In this document: one piece after another, positions 43,008 to 52,961 of the stretch
How the letters are laid out: each line of letters opens with the position of its first letter
Numbering within the stretch: the stretch's first letter is position 1
Source: Phormidesmis priestleyi Ana
GTDB lineage: Bacteria; Cyanobacteriota; Cyanobacteriia; Phormidesmidales; Phormidesmidaceae
Direction of reading: 5' to 3'
NCBI GenBank assembly: GCA_001314865.1
Contig: LJZR01000015.1
Span: 1 to 64,000 of the forward strand
Length of the DNA stretch: 64,000 nt
Position numbers and translations under genes: made by a program
The notes under the pieces: model-generated
Database searches by the model: none
What the model saw: the letters and a program-made list of their open reading frames with translations, nothing else
What the model was told of the DNA's origin: nothing

Positions 43008-43949
43008 CTAACTGGCAGTCGGCAGATGAGAGAGGGTCAGGGTAGTTTGGTTTAAATAGTGACCGGCCTGCGCTTGAACCAGCTCACAAAATTGCCGAAT
43101 AGGCGGAATCAGCAGTCGATCATGAGTAGTCACCATGACTACCTTGCGCATGAGCACAGGTTCAGCGGTTGCTCGCACCGCCAAAGCCATATCACGACGA
43201 CTTTCAGTCAGGGCTGAGCGCGGCAAAAGCGCCACCATATTCCCTTGGCGAACGACACCCCGAAAGGCATCCAGCGTATTGAGTTCTAGCGCCACTTTAA
43301 ACTCGGTCTCCTGCCCTTGAAACTGGTTTTGAACAATGCGCTGCATGCCGTAGCCGTCTTTAAATACAACCTGAGGGTAGCGAGCAATGTCGGCCCAGGG
43401 CACACAGTCGTACTGGGTGAGCGGATGGTCTGCGGCCATCAGCACCTCTACTGGCTCCTCATATAGAGGCGTCACGACCATTTCCTGATTGCTGGTCAGC
43501 AGCGGATTGTGCATGACAATAGACACATCGACTAAGCCATCTCGCAGCACTTTTAAAGAGCGATCGCTCCCCAGCGCTGTCACCCGTAGCTGAACGTCAG
43601 GATTCCGCTGGCAAAACTCGGTAACAATGGGTGGCAGCAGGTAAGCACATACCGAATGAATCCCCGAAATGCACAGCTCTGTTTGCTTGCCGTTGATTAA
43701 GTCGCTGATGTCCTTTTGGGCCTGCTCCCACTCTTTACAAATGCGGGTTGCCCGAGGTAGCAGCGTGCTGCCAGCCAGTGTCAGCTTCGCTTGCGTGGTG
43801 CGATGAAACAACGCCACCCCCAAGTCATCCTCTACAGACCGCACCTGACGACTAATGGTCGATTGGGTGACTCCGCACTGACGAGCCGCCGACTGAAAGC
43901 TGCCGGTCTCTGCTACTGATAAAAAAGCCTGTAACTGCTCTAGGCGCAT
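43008..43949 (-). CDS. ntcB: LysR-type regulator NtcB of nitrate assimilation
   Basis: 313 residues. An N-terminal winged HTH (about 1-62: MRLEQLQAFLSVAETGSFQS, GVTQSTISRQVRSVEDDLGV) is followed by the two-lobed periplasmic-binding-like effector domain. NtcB enhances nirA-operon transcription in response to nitrite, together with NtcA. The name rests on position: it sits between the cnaT-like gene and the nirB-like gene, divergent from nirA-nrtP-narB. A CbbR/CmpR-type regulator would be the alternative. No exact GTA-N8-TAC site was seen directly upstream. Confidence 0.8.
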   Translation of the reverse strand: MRLEQLQAFLSVAETGSFQSAARQCGVTQSTISRQVRSVEDDLGVALFHRTTQAKLTLAGSTLLPRATRICKEWEQAQKDISDLINGKQTELCISGIHSVCAYLLPPIVTEFCQRNPDVQLRVTALGSDRSLKVLRDGLVDVSIVMHNPLLTSNQEMVVTPLYEEPVEVLMAADHPLTQYDCVPWADIARYPQVVFKDGYGMQRIVQNQFQGQETEFKVALELNTLDAFRGVVRQGNMVALLPRSALTESRRDMALAVRATAEPVLMRKVVMVTTHDRLLIPPIRQFCELVQAQAGHYLNQTTLTLSHLPTAS

Positions 43950-44074
43950 TGATTATTTGCGTAGTTGATAGTGTATTTATTTTTATAGTCGCTACTTACA
44001 TAAATGTAGTGCCCAGCTAGGGCTTATTTTGTAAGGATTGCTACGACAGCGCATCTAGATATGTAATCAGCATA

Positions 44075-44140
44075 GATGTCACTAGGAGATGTCACTAGGA
44101 GATGTCACGAGATATGCAGCCAAATATGTAGCTAGACATG
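44075..44140. repeat. Short duplications upstream of ntcB
   Basis: AGATGTCACTAGG occurs at 44074-44100 in tandem, followed by diverged copies (GAGATGTCACGAGATATG, ACATGACACGAGATA). No other feature is seen in the 276-bp spacer. Confidence 0.7.
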
Positions 44141-44225
44141 ACACGAGATAAGCAAAATAAGCGCCAAACTCTCTTGCAAATCCCTGTAAAGACCCGCAAA
44201 CCCCTGTAAATTCACTACAATTGCG

Positions 44226-45761
44226 CTACCAAGCCGTTAAACTGTCGATAATTCTCTCTTTTTGCGCAGCTGATAAATTGGCTGTGAGTAAATAGTGTTG
44301 CACTTTCGCCTGTCCTGTTTTCGGCTCTATTTGCTTGAGAGCGCTGAGGGCATGCATTCTCACGCGGTCGTCGGGGTCGCCCATGAATCCAATTACGCTT
44401 TGGGTCGCGCTAGAATCGCTCAGCCTAGCCACCGCTGAGAGCACCGTTTGCTTTAGCGCCAGATTTATCTCCAGATTTAACCCTCGATTTAGCCCTTGAT
44501 TTAGCCCCTGATTTAGCCCCAGATCTGAACCTGCCAATGTTAAATCTGATAGTGTTTGCTGATCTGCTTGACTAGCGGTTTGTAACCAGCTGACTAAGGG
44601 CGCTGCTGCAACGGGTTTGAGGGCTGCTGAACGGGTTTGGCCGAGCGATCGCGCAATTTCCTGCTTCACTTCATCAGTCACGATGGGAAAAGGATAGCCA
44701 AAGGCAGCGGTCAAATAATCAGTAGCCGCAGGGCTATCGATCCAGCCGAGCGCCCGCACCGCAGTGACTTTTACCTCGCTGGGTGCGGGCTGAATAATAA
44801 ACTTCCCTAAAGCATCAACAGCAGCCCTAGGTTGATTGCCTTGGGCAGCCAATCGACCCAGGGCGATCGCACTTTCTTTGGCCATATCCTTGTCAGCCGC
44901 TGTTAAACAATGCTGTAGCTGCGCAATGATATCGGTTGAACTGAGCAGGTCTGACCGGCGACCCAAGGCTCGAATGGCTTCAATCGCGACGGACGGGCGA
45001 TCGCGCAGAGCCTGCGTTAAAACAGGCGTAACCCGATCATCATGAAAGCTTCCCAACGCCTCGGTTGCCACTATTCGCAGCTGTTCGTGAGGATCATTGG
45101 CAACGCTTATCAGCGGAGCAATCACCGCGCTACGGCGAATTTTAGCGAGCACGCGAGCCGCTAAAATTCTTTGCTCAACCGCTGGGCTGCCAATGAGGTC
45201 AGTGAGGAGCGCGATCGCACTACTGCCCAGGCCGGTGAGAGATTTAATCGCCTCTGTTTGCAGCGCTTCAACCGGCGTGGTCATCAAAAAGTTGGCGAGC
45301 GCCTCTACCACTGTTGGATGGTTAAAATGGCCGAGTGTGCGAACCAAAAACCACTGGTTCTCAGTGTCTTGGCTGTTTTGCAAATGGTGAATTAAAAGGG
45401 CCACTGGACGATCGGCGCAATGCTCAAACCGCTTGGCAAACTGCTTAGCAAAATCCCACTTACTGTGAAAATCACCGCTGGTGAGTTGTGCGATCGCCCG
45501 TGTGACTTCTTGTTCAACATTTTCTATTTTCAGATCTTCTGCTTTCAGATCTTTTGTTTTCAGATCTTCTGTTTTCAGATCTTCTGTTTCTGGCTCTTTT
45601 GCTTCCAGATCTTTTGTTTCTAGCTCTCTTTCCGCTGCATTGAGGAGAGAATCCTCCTCTAATGTATTTTCTGATTGATTTTCTGACGCAGCTGCATTCC
45701 GTATTGTCTGGTTCACTATGGCCCTAGCCGATGTCGCAAAAATAGAGTTTGCAGCCGACAT
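44226..45761 (-). CDS. HEAT-repeat protein in the nirB position
   Basis: 511 residues. From about 85 to the end it is a run of HEAT/PBS-lyase-type repeats (HHLQNSQDTENQWFLVRTLG, VVEALANFLM, LRIVATEALGSFHDDRV, VRMHALSALKQI), forming a protein-binding solenoid. The N-terminal 80 residues contain an acidic 5-residue repeat (EDLKT-EDLKT-KDLKA) and the C-terminal part an LNQG repeat (about 405-425), both from DNA tandem repeats. It lies between ntcB and the divergent nirA, the place of nirB in Synechococcus, where nirB is needed for full nitrite reductase activity. Equivalence to NirB is inferred from position; the sequence shows only HEAT repeats. Confidence 0.75.
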   Translation of the reverse strand: MSAANSIFATSARAIVNQTIRNAAASENQSENTLEEDSLLNAAERELETKDLEAKEPETEDLKTEDLKTKDLKAEDLKIENVEQEVTRAIAQLTSGDFHSKWDFAKQFAKRFEHCADRPVALLIHHLQNSQDTENQWFLVRTLGHFNHPTVVEALANFLMTTPVEALQTEAIKSLTGLGSSAIALLTDLIGSPAVEQRILAARVLAKIRRSAVIAPLISVANDPHEQLRIVATEALGSFHDDRVTPVLTQALRDRPSVAIEAIRALGRRSDLLSSTDIIAQLQHCLTAADKDMAKESAIALGRLAAQGNQPRAAVDALGKFIIQPAPSEVKVTAVRALGWIDSPAATDYLTAAFGYPFPIVTDEVKQEIARSLGQTRSAALKPVAAAPLVSWLQTASQADQQTLSDLTLAGSDLGLNQGLNQGLNRGLNLEINLALKQTVLSAVARLSDSSATQSVIGFMGDPDDRVRMHALSALKQIEPKTGQAKVQHYLLTANLSAAQKERIIDSLTAW

Positions 45762-46002
45762 ATCTTTCCCAAAGCTCCAGAGTAATCAATGAATAAGGAT
45801 TAAAAGCAGAAAGCAAAAACAGTCTTCGATTTTGACCGGTTCTAACGAACTAAACTGTAATTACAGCTTTCAAGTACGCTTGCGATGAAGCCAGCTTACG
45901 ATCTCACGCGGCGTCTCCTTTCACCTGTTTTGCACTGTTTTGCAAAAACAACATAGGCAACATGTCAAGATTGCAATACATACCCCCGATCAGCCCAAAA
46001 CC

Positions 46003-46044
46003 GTATCGATTAATACAAAATCATAGGGAGATCTTCCATACTGT
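46003..46044 (+). promoter_or_regulatory. NtcA-activated promoter of the nirA operon
   Basis: GTA-TCGATTAA-TAC (46003-46016) is a perfect NtcA site (GTA-N8-TAC). Exactly 22 bp later comes TACTGT (46039-46044), a TAN3T -10 box. This is the canonical class II NtcA promoter spacing. It lies about 170 bp upstream of the nirA start codon. Confidence 0.88.
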
Positions 46045-46127
46045 GATGTCAACTCAATCAGCAGATGAGTTAGACGAAACCCTAAAACGGTTCCTTATAA
46101 GCGTGGTCGGTAGATACTTGTCTCTTA

Positions 46128-46167
46128 TGCTTTCACTGCAAGGCTTTTGTGCTTTCACTGCAAGGCT
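46128..46167. repeat. 18-bp direct repeat in the nirA leader
   Basis: TGCTTTCACTGCAAGGCT occurs at 46128-46145 and again at 46150-46167 (period 22 bp), inside the nirA 5-prime leader between the -10 box and the start codon. A duplicated regulatory site is possible but unproved. Confidence 0.8.
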
Positions 46168-46212
46168 CAAACGGGTATCTACCCCCTTCTTCTCAAATTT
46201 CTAAGGGTTCAA

Positions 46213-47772
46213 ATGTCTACACCACCAAGCATTGTTGAAAAGGTAGAAAAGAAAAATAAATTTGAAAAGTACAAGGAAGAAAAAGATGGTCTAGCGGTAA
46301 AAGATGAGCTAGACATGTTTGCCCAAATGGGTTGGGAAGCCATCGATAAAACAGACCTAACTGGCAGGCTAAAGTGGCTAGGCGTTTTTTATCGTGAGGT
46401 CACACCCGGCAAGTTTATGCTTCGCCTGCGGATGCCCAACGGCGTGCTCTCTAGCCATAAATTGCGCATTCTCGCTGAGATTGTTCAACAGTATGGCGAC
46501 GATGGCTGCGCCGACATTACCACTCGCCAAAACTTACAGCTGCGCGGCGTTCGGTTAGAAGATATTCCTGAGATTTTCAACCGCTTTAAGCAGGCAGGTC
46601 TCACCTCTATCCAGTCGGGCATGGACAATGTGAGAAACATCACGGGCTCCCCAGTAGCAGGCATTGCGGTTAACGAGCTAATCGACACACAAGGTCTGGT
46701 TCGCAAAGTTCAAGACATGATTACCAACAACAGCGAAGGCAACTACGATTTCACCAATTTGCCTCGCAAGTTCAACATTGCAATAGAAGGTAGCCGAGAA
46801 GATTCCATTCATTCAGAAATTAATGACATTGCTTTTATTCCTGCCTTTAAAGATGGAACAGAAGATTCGGAATTAGGCTTTAATGTGATTGTTGGCGGCT
46901 TTTTCTCGGCACGTCGCTGTGATTCGGCCATTCCGCTAGATGCTTGGGTGCCTGCCGACGATACCGTGGTTGAACTTTGCCGCGCTATTTTGATCGTGTT
47001 TCGAGACAATGGGTCTCGGGGCAACCGCCAGCAAACCCGGTTGATGTGGCTAATTGAGGCCATGGGTCTACCAGCCTTTCGCTCGGCAGTAGAAGCACAA
47101 ATGGGAAAGGCCTTAGCCCTAGCTGCGCCAGTAGATGCCATCACTGAAGAGAGTAAGAGCGATCATTTGGGCGTTCACCCACAAAAGCAGCCCGGATTGA
47201 ACTATGTCGGACTGCATGTGCCAGTCGGCCATATTTACGCTGAGGATATGTTTGAATTTGCTCGACTTGCCGAAGTGTACGGCAACGGTGAGATTCGGCT
47301 AACGGTTGAGCAAAACGTCATTATTCCAAATATTGCAGATTCTCGGCTAGCAACATTTTTGCAGGAGGAGCCGGTGCAGCGGTTTAGTATTAATCCTTCG
47401 CCCTTGGTGCGCAGTTCGGTTTCCTGCACGGGCTCGCGGTTCTGCAACTTTGCTCTCATCGAAACCAAGCAGCGAGCCCATACGCTGGCCCAAAGGCTAG
47501 ACGCCGCGCTTACGATCAATCAGCCCGTGCGAATGCATTGGACAGGCTGTCCCAACTCCTGCGGACAGCCCCAGGTTGCCGATATTGGCTTCTTGGGCAC
47601 CAAAGCTCGTAAAGATGGCAAATCTGTAGAAGCAGTAGACATTTATATGGGCGGCAAGGTTGGTAAACATGCTCAGCTAGGTGAGCGGGTCATGCAAGCT
47701 GTCCCCTGCGAAGACTTAGAGACAGTTGTTTCTGAGCTGCTAAAAGAGAAATTTGGTGCGACTGTCAAATAG
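46213..47772 (+). CDS. nirA: Ferredoxin-nitrite reductase NirA
   Basis: 519 residues from ATG 46213, the length of cyanobacterial NirA. Upstream in-frame codons to 46147 are not needed. The siroheme/[4Fe-4S] ligands C405, C411, C446 and C450 sit in SCTGSRFCNFALIETK and TGCPNSCGQPQVADIG. The N-terminal half has TTRQNLQLRG and ITGSPVAGI, typical of the nitrite/sulfite reductase ferredoxin-like domain. It reduces nitrite to ammonium using six electrons from ferredoxin. It is first gene of nirA-nrtP-narB under the NtcA promoter upstream. Confidence 0.95.
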   Translation: MSTPPSIVEKVEKKNKFEKYKEEKDGLAVKDELDMFAQMGWEAIDKTDLTGRLKWLGVFYREVTPGKFMLRLRMPNGVLSSHKLRILAEIVQQYGDDGCADITTRQNLQLRGVRLEDIPEIFNRFKQAGLTSIQSGMDNVRNITGSPVAGIAVNELIDTQGLVRKVQDMITNNSEGNYDFTNLPRKFNIAIEGSREDSIHSEINDIAFIPAFKDGTEDSELGFNVIVGGFFSARRCDSAIPLDAWVPADDTVVELCRAILIVFRDNGSRGNRQQTRLMWLIEAMGLPAFRSAVEAQMGKALALAAPVDAITEESKSDHLGVHPQKQPGLNYVGLHVPVGHIYAEDMFEFARLAEVYGNGEIRLTVEQNVIIPNIADSRLATFLQEEPVQRFSINPSPLVRSSVSCTGSRFCNFALIETKQRAHTLAQRLDAALTINQPVRMHWTGCPNSCGQPQVADIGFLGTKARKDGKSVEAVDIYMGGKVGKHAQLGERVMQAVPCEDLETVVSELLKEKFGATVK

Positions 47773-48019
47773 CTGTCTAAGTGACTGTCAGATAGCTGCT
47801 CAATAAACTGTCTAATAACTGCTCAATAAGTGGTTTTTAATCTGTTTTTCCTGGTCTGAATATCTGTTCTTTTAGGATTTAGATATTCGGGCCACCTAAA
47901 AAAGACCCAGAGGCAGTAACCTCTAGGCCTTTTATCAACGCGCTTTGCCCATTGGTTTACCCGTTCAGCAAAGCGCTATCCATACGCTATTCATATGCAT
48001 ACATAGGAGCTAGCTCAAG

Positions 48020-49660
48020 ATGATCAAAGAGTTGTTTACCCAAGCAACTCAGGGCAGGTATAGAATTCTTCACCTGACCTGGTTTGCCTTTTTCTTAACG
48101 TTTGTGGTGTGGTTTAACTTTCCACCTTTTGCCACGACGATTGTTCAAGAATTTGGCCTCACGCCCGCTCAAGCTGGGACGATTGGCCTTTGTAATGTTG
48201 CCTTGACGGTGCCTGCGCGCATTGTTATCGGCATGCTGCTAGATAAATATGGCCCTCGTCTCACTTACTCAGTATTGTTAATTTACGCGGCGGTTCCCTG
48301 CTTAATCTTTGCCACTGCGCCTGCCGAAGGAGGCTTCAATCAGCTGGTGGTGGGTCGTTTATTGATGGGTATTGTCGGCGCGGGTTTTGTGATCGGTATT
48401 CGTATGACCGCAGAGTGGTTTCCGCCTAAAGATGTGGGAACAGCTGAGGGCATCTATGGTGGTTGGGGCAATTTTGGCTCTGCGTTCTCTGCTTTTACGA
48501 TGGTGGTTATCGCGATGGGTCTAAGCTTTTTACCCGGTTCTTTCCAGTTCCCTGAGTCGCAAACTTTTGATGTTTTGGGTATTGCTTTTTCGAGTGATGT
48601 GCTGAACTGGAGAGCTGCGATCGCAGGATCGGGTATTATCGCTGCGCTCTACGGTGTCTTTTACTACTTTAATGTTGCCGATACGCCACCTGGCAAAGTT
48701 TATGTTAAGCCTAAGAGCGCTCGTGGCATTGAGGTGACAACCGTTCGCGACTTCTGGTTCTTGATGGTGATGAACATTCCTCTCACCGCTATTTTGATGG
48801 TGCTGGTTTGGCGCTTGCAAAAGGTGGCTTTTTTATCTACTGGGGCAATGTACATTGGCTGGATAGCCCTATTGGGTCTCTACGCCTTTCAGTCTTACAA
48901 CTGCTGGGTTGTCAATAAAGATTTGCTCTCAGGCCGTAAGCAGTACACCGCTGAAGATCGCTACCGCTTTAAGCAGGTCGCCATTTTAGAACTCACCTAT
49001 ATTGTGAACTTTGGCTCTGAGCTGGCCGTTGTGACCATGTTGCCTGCTTTCTTTGAGGGCACCTTTTCGCTGCCCAAGGCGATCGCGGGTATGATTGCCG
49101 CTAGCTACGCGTTTATGAACCTGGCTTCTCGTCCGGGCGGCGGCATTATCTCCGACTCTGTGGGTAGCCGCAAGTGGACGATGACGGTGCTGCTCTTTGG
49201 AATGGGCATTGGCTATTTGCTCTTTGGCATGGTCAATAGCAGCTGGCCGCTGATCGGTGCAGTGTTGTTGGTGATGCTCTGTTCGTTCTTTGTGCAGGCA
49301 GCAGAAGGCGCAACCTTTGCGCTGGTTCCGCTGGTTAAGCCGCGCATTACAGGTCAAGTGGCGGGCAATGTGGGTGCCTACGGCAATGTGGGTGCGATCG
49401 CCTACCTCACCATTTTGCTATTGCTCACTCAAGCATTTGTACCCGCCGGGGAGGGGGTTGACCCGGCCCTAGTGGCAGCCGGAACCGCTCGGGCGAATGC
49501 GGCTTTCTTCCAGGTGTTAGGCGTAGCGGGTCTGATTGTCGCTTTCCTCTGTGCGTTTTTCCTCGACGAGCCGAAAAACTCTTTTGCCGATGCCCATGAA
49601 GGTGAAGAGTTTACGACTGCGCCTGCGACTTCTAGGGCAAGTCAGTCAGTTTTGAACTAG
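48020..49660 (+). CDS. nrtP: NrtP/NarK-type nitrate/nitrite transporter (MFS)
   Basis: 546 residues, 12 membrane helices, nitrate/nitrite porter family. Signature motifs: FFLTFVVWFNFPPFATTI in TM1, GxGFVIGIRMTAEWFPPKDVGTAEG in the first half, and AIAGMIAASYAFMNLASRPGGG in the second. It imports nitrate and nitrite with high affinity. Cyanobacteria use either this single permease or the NrtABCD ABC system; here it is the permease. A 247-bp spacer follows nirA, containing a weak AGAGG/CCTCT hairpin near 47915-47930 that could attenuate transcription between the two genes. Confidence 0.93.
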   Translation: MIKELFTQATQGRYRILHLTWFAFFLTFVVWFNFPPFATTIVQEFGLTPAQAGTIGLCNVALTVPARIVIGMLLDKYGPRLTYSVLLIYAAVPCLIFATAPAEGGFNQLVVGRLLMGIVGAGFVIGIRMTAEWFPPKDVGTAEGIYGGWGNFGSAFSAFTMVVIAMGLSFLPGSFQFPESQTFDVLGIAFSSDVLNWRAAIAGSGIIAALYGVFYYFNVADTPPGKVYVKPKSARGIEVTTVRDFWFLMVMNIPLTAILMVLVWRLQKVAFLSTGAMYIGWIALLGLYAFQSYNCWVVNKDLLSGRKQYTAEDRYRFKQVAILELTYIVNFGSELAVVTMLPAFFEGTFSLPKAIAGMIAASYAFMNLASRPGGGIISDSVGSRKWTMTVLLFGMGIGYLLFGMVNSSWPLIGAVLLVMLCSFFVQAAEGATFALVPLVKPRITGQVAGNVGAYGNVGAIAYLTILLLLTQAFVPAGEGVDPALVAAGTARANAAFFQVLGVAGLIVAFLCAFFLDEPKNSFADAHEGEEFTTAPATSRASQSVLN

Positions 49661-49784
49661 AGAAAAAGTAAGCATCGACACTGTGGTACTGGCTAATTCT
49701 CGCTAAACCGGTAGGGAGCGCACTGTCGTTCTCTGCCGGTTGCGTCTATTAGGCTGTTGGGTATTTATTTAGGAAGGTTTTGAA

Positions 49785-52148
49785 GTGTCACTTTTAGAGA
49801 AAAAAGCACCCTCTACCAAAGCACTGTCTGCCAAAACGCTGTGCCCTTACTGCGGCGTAGGCTGTGGCTTAGAGGTTTTTCCGCCTGCTCGTGCGGGCCG
49901 AGGCATTACACGCGACCCCGATGGCAAGCCCGTGTGGCAGGCAGTGGGCGATCGCGCGCATCCTTCTAGCAAAGGGCAGGTTTGTATTAAGGGCGCTTCA
50001 ATTGGCTCCGCGTTAGATCGAGACCGGCTCAAGGTGCCGATGATGCGTGAATCGTTAGACCAGCCGTTTCAAGCCGTGAGTTGGGAAGAGGCATTTAGCC
50101 GAATTACCGCCGAAATTCAACAGGCGATCGCGCAGCGCGGCCCCAACAGCATTTGTATGTATGGTTCTGGTCAGTTTCAAACCGAAGACTATTACATCGC
50201 CCAAAAGCTGATGAAAGGCTGCATTGGCACCAACAACTTTGATGCCAACTCACGCTTGTGCATGTCATCAGCAGTCGCTGGCTATATCCAAAGCTTTGGT
50301 TCTGACGGCCCGCCCTGCTGCTACGACGACTTAGAAGAAACAGACTGCGCCTTTTTAATTGGCACCAACACAGCTGAGTGCCATCCAATCGTATTCAACC
50401 GGCTAAAAAAGCATCACAAAAAGAACAAAAACGTCAAGCTTATTGTGGTCGATCCAAGGCGGACGCAAACAGCCAAAGATGCCGACTTACATTTGGCCAT
50501 TAAGCCCGGCAGTGACATTGCTTTGCTCCACGGCATGGCTTACCTGATTCTGCGAGCCAATAAACACGATGCAATGTTTATTGACTACTGCACCGACGGC
50601 TTTGCAAGCTACGTGCAAATCGTCAACCAATACCCACCTGAGCGCGTCGCCCAAATGTGCGGCATTCCTCAAGCTGACATAGAAAAAGCAGCCCAAATGT
50701 GGATGGACTCAAAGCGAGTTTTGTCGCTGTGGTCTATGGGTATCAACCAATCGACAGAAGGCACCGCAAAATGTCGCACCATTATTAACCTGCATTTAAT
50801 GACGGGGCAAATCGGCCATCCCGGCGCAGGCCCGTTTTCCTTGACCGGCCAGCCAAACGCGATGGGCGGACGGGAAGCAGGCGGGCTGGCCCACATACTG
50901 CCGGGATATCGTCTGGTAAAAAATCCTGACCATCGGCGGGTTATCGAAAAAGTATGGCAGCTGCCAGAAGGGAGCATTTCACCTGAACCGGGGCTAGCCG
51001 CCTGGGATATGATGCTGGCACTTGAGCGAGAAGCGGTGGGCGTTATGTGGATTGCCGCGACCAATCCGGCAGTGAGTATGCCAGATATTAAGCGCACCCA
51101 GGCGGCGCTGCTAAAGTCGCCTTTTACCATTTGCCAGGATGCTTACTATCCCACTGAGACCGCCGCTTATGCCCATGTCGTTTTGCCTGCGGCTCAGTGG
51201 GGCGAGGCCACAGGCGTAATGACCAACTCTGAGCGGGTAGTGACCCTATGTCCAGCTTTTCGCGCTCCGGTGGGTAAGGCTAAGGCCGACTGGGAAATTT
51301 TTGCTGAAGTGGGGCGGCGGCTGGGTTTTGAGCAGCAGTTTAATTTTAAGAACAGTGCTGAGGTGTATGACGAGTTTGTGGGACTAACGGCAGATCGACT
51401 GTGCGATATGAGCGGGCTGAGCCATGAGCGGCTAGCGCAGGCTGGGCCGATTCAGTGGCCAATTCCAGTGTGTGAAACGGCTGAAACGGCGGCAACTAAG
51501 TTTGATAAGCGGCTATATACCGACCATCAGTTTTTGACTGACAATGGTCGGGCTCAGTTTGCAACCTTTCATGCGAAGGGGCTGGCGGAGCCACCGGATG
51601 ATGATTTCCCAATGGTGATGACCACCGGGCGACTGCTGGGCCACTGGCATACGCAAACGCGCACTGGTCGGATTGAGAAGATTGCAAAGAAGTATGTGCA
51701 GCCTGTACTGGAAGTAAATCCGAAGGATGCACAGCGGTTACAGGTACAGTCAGGAGATTGGGTAGAGGTGCGATCGCGCCGAGGTTTTGCCAATCTCCCC
51801 ATCTTAGTGACCCAAAACATCAGCCGAGGCACGGTTTTCATGCCCATGCACTGGGGCTTTTTATGGGGCAACAACGCCGAAGTGAATGCGCTCACTCACC
51901 CGGAGGTTTGCCCGATTTCCCTAGAGCCCGAACTCAAAGCCTGCGCCGTACAGCTCACGCCCATTGCGCCGCAACCTGCCACCACAGCACTGAGCACCGT
52001 CCAACAAATGATGGCGATGGTGCAGCCTACTGCGGCGATCGCCCCTCACTTACCTAATCCAACAGAGTCAACAGAGTCAACAGAGTCAACAGAGCTAACA
52101 GATCCGACAGTCGTGATCTCAGCCAAGCAGTACAGCGTCAAGGCTTAG
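49785..52148 (+). CDS. narB: Ferredoxin-nitrate reductase NarB
   Basis: 787 residues starting at GTG 49785 with AGGAAGG upstream. The N-terminal [4Fe-4S] ligands C20, C23, C27 and C67 (CPYCGVGC and GQVCIKG) are followed by a molybdopterin-guanine-dinucleotide oxidoreductase fold with [13 protein letters not shown], whose Cys is the likely Mo ligand (about C157), and [14 protein letters not shown]. The molydopterin-binding C-terminal domain is near 610-725. It reduces nitrate to nitrite with ferredoxin. The last 30 residues hold four EST repeats from a 9-bp DNA repeat, absent from typical NarB. It is the third gene of the operon. Confidence 0.95.
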   Translation: MSLLEKKAPSTKALSAKTLCPYCGVGCGLEVFPPARAGRGITRDPDGKPVWQAVGDRAHPSSKGQVCIKGASIGSALDRDRLKVPMMRESLDQPFQAVSWEEAFSRITAEIQQAIAQRGPNSICMYGSGQFQTEDYYIAQKLMKGCIGTNNFDANSRLCMSSAVAGYIQSFGSDGPPCCYDDLEETDCAFLIGTNTAECHPIVFNRLKKHHKKNKNVKLIVVDPRRTQTAKDADLHLAIKPGSDIALLHGMAYLILRANKHDAMFIDYCTDGFASYVQIVNQYPPERVAQMCGIPQADIEKAAQMWMDSKRVLSLWSMGINQSTEGTAKCRTIINLHLMTGQIGHPGAGPFSLTGQPNAMGGREAGGLAHILPGYRLVKNPDHRRVIEKVWQLPEGSISPEPGLAAWDMMLALEREAVGVMWIAATNPAVSMPDIKRTQAALLKSPFTICQDAYYPTETAAYAHVVLPAAQWGEATGVMTNSERVVTLCPAFRAPVGKAKADWEIFAEVGRRLGFEQQFNFKNSAEVYDEFVGLTADRLCDMSGLSHERLAQAGPIQWPIPVCETAETAATKFDKRLYTDHQFLTDNGRAQFATFHAKGLAEPPDDDFPMVMTTGRLLGHWHTQTRTGRIEKIAKKYVQPVLEVNPKDAQRLQVQSGDWVEVRSRRGFANLPILVTQNISRGTVFMPMHWGFLWGNNAEVNALTHPEVCPISLEPELKACAVQLTPIAPQPATTALSTVQQMMAMVQPTAAIAPHLPNPTESTESTESTELTDPTVVISAKQYSVKA

Positions 52149-52367
52149 TTGCGCTCTCTTTTGGCCCAAAAATAGACTGGCCCACTCAAAACTGTTTACT
52201 CAAGACCGTCTGCTCAAGACCGTCTGCTCAAGACCGCCTGCTTAAGACCCAATGAGCAAGGATTAGCCTCTGCCGTTGCTCAGCCTTCCCCGTTTAAGCT
52301 GAGTCAATGGCAGCGTAACAATCTGTCTTAACTAGCTGAGGACAAAGCGCTCTATGATGAGTTTGAT
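52149..52367. repeat. Spacer with four 14-bp tandem repeats
   Basis: Four copies of CTCAAGACCGTCTG-like units (about 52198-52248) lie after narB. The rest (52249-52367) has no recognised element. Confidence 0.75.
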
Positions 52368-52841
52368 TTGAGCAGCGGTGGAATTAGCGTGAAGCAGCGG
52401 TTGAACAGAATGATTCGTCAGCACTTTAGCGACGAGGGTTTTTTAAGGAATATCGGTCGATTTGAGGGCTGGGTTTCTAAATTGCTCTCCATTGCGATGG
52501 TGGCCGTAATCGTGGTCATCATGTTTGACTTAAGCATTTATTTGATCCAGTCCCTGTTTAATTCCGAACCCTTCATTTTTTTAGGAAGGACACTGCTAGA
52601 TATCTTTGGTTTGTTCTTAAGCGTATTGATTGCGCTGGAAATTTTAGAGAACATTACCGCCTATCTGCGAAAGCATGTCGTGCAGGTAGAATTGGTGATT
52701 GTGACATCGCTAACAGCTGTAGCGCGAAAGATTATTATTTTGGATCTAGAAAAGATCACAGGCGTGAGTTTAATTGGATTGGCGATCGCAATCCTCTCCC
52801 TTTCTATCAGCTACTTTATCGTCAAAAGCGTTCGCCAGTAA
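52368..52841 (+). CDS. PsiE-like (phosphate-starvation-inducible) membrane protein
   Basis: About 150 residues. The start is uncertain: TTG 52368 or GTG 52389, both with GGTGGA-like sites nearby. Four membrane helices (about 36-58, 70-90, 110-125, 134-153), with the GRTLLDIFGLFLSVLIALEILENITAYL segment and a charged VELVIVTSLTAVARKIIILDLEK. This is the PsiE family pattern. Its role is unknown beyond phosphate-starvation regulation in E. coli. No Pho box was recognised upstream. Confidence 0.75.
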   Translation: MSSGGISVKQRLNRMIRQHFSDEGFLRNIGRFEGWVSKLLSIAMVAVIVVIMFDLSIYLIQSLFNSEPFIFLGRTLLDIFGLFLSVLIALEILENITAYLRKHVVQVELVIVTSLTAVARKIIILDLEKITGVSLIGLAIAILSLSISYFIVKSVRQ

Positions 52842-52961
52842 GCTGCCAAACCGGTAAATCTACAGGGCACAGGAATAACTAAAATCTACCGTACGGAGGG
52901 TGATTTGGTGTAGCTAAATAGCCTTGAATAACAGCCATACGAGTGACTTTTGAGGTTTTAT

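Noticed and set aside
45962-46204. 80-codon frame upstream of nirA
   Set aside because: It overlaps the NtcA site, the -10 box and the leader repeat of the nirA promoter and has no family similarity I recognise.
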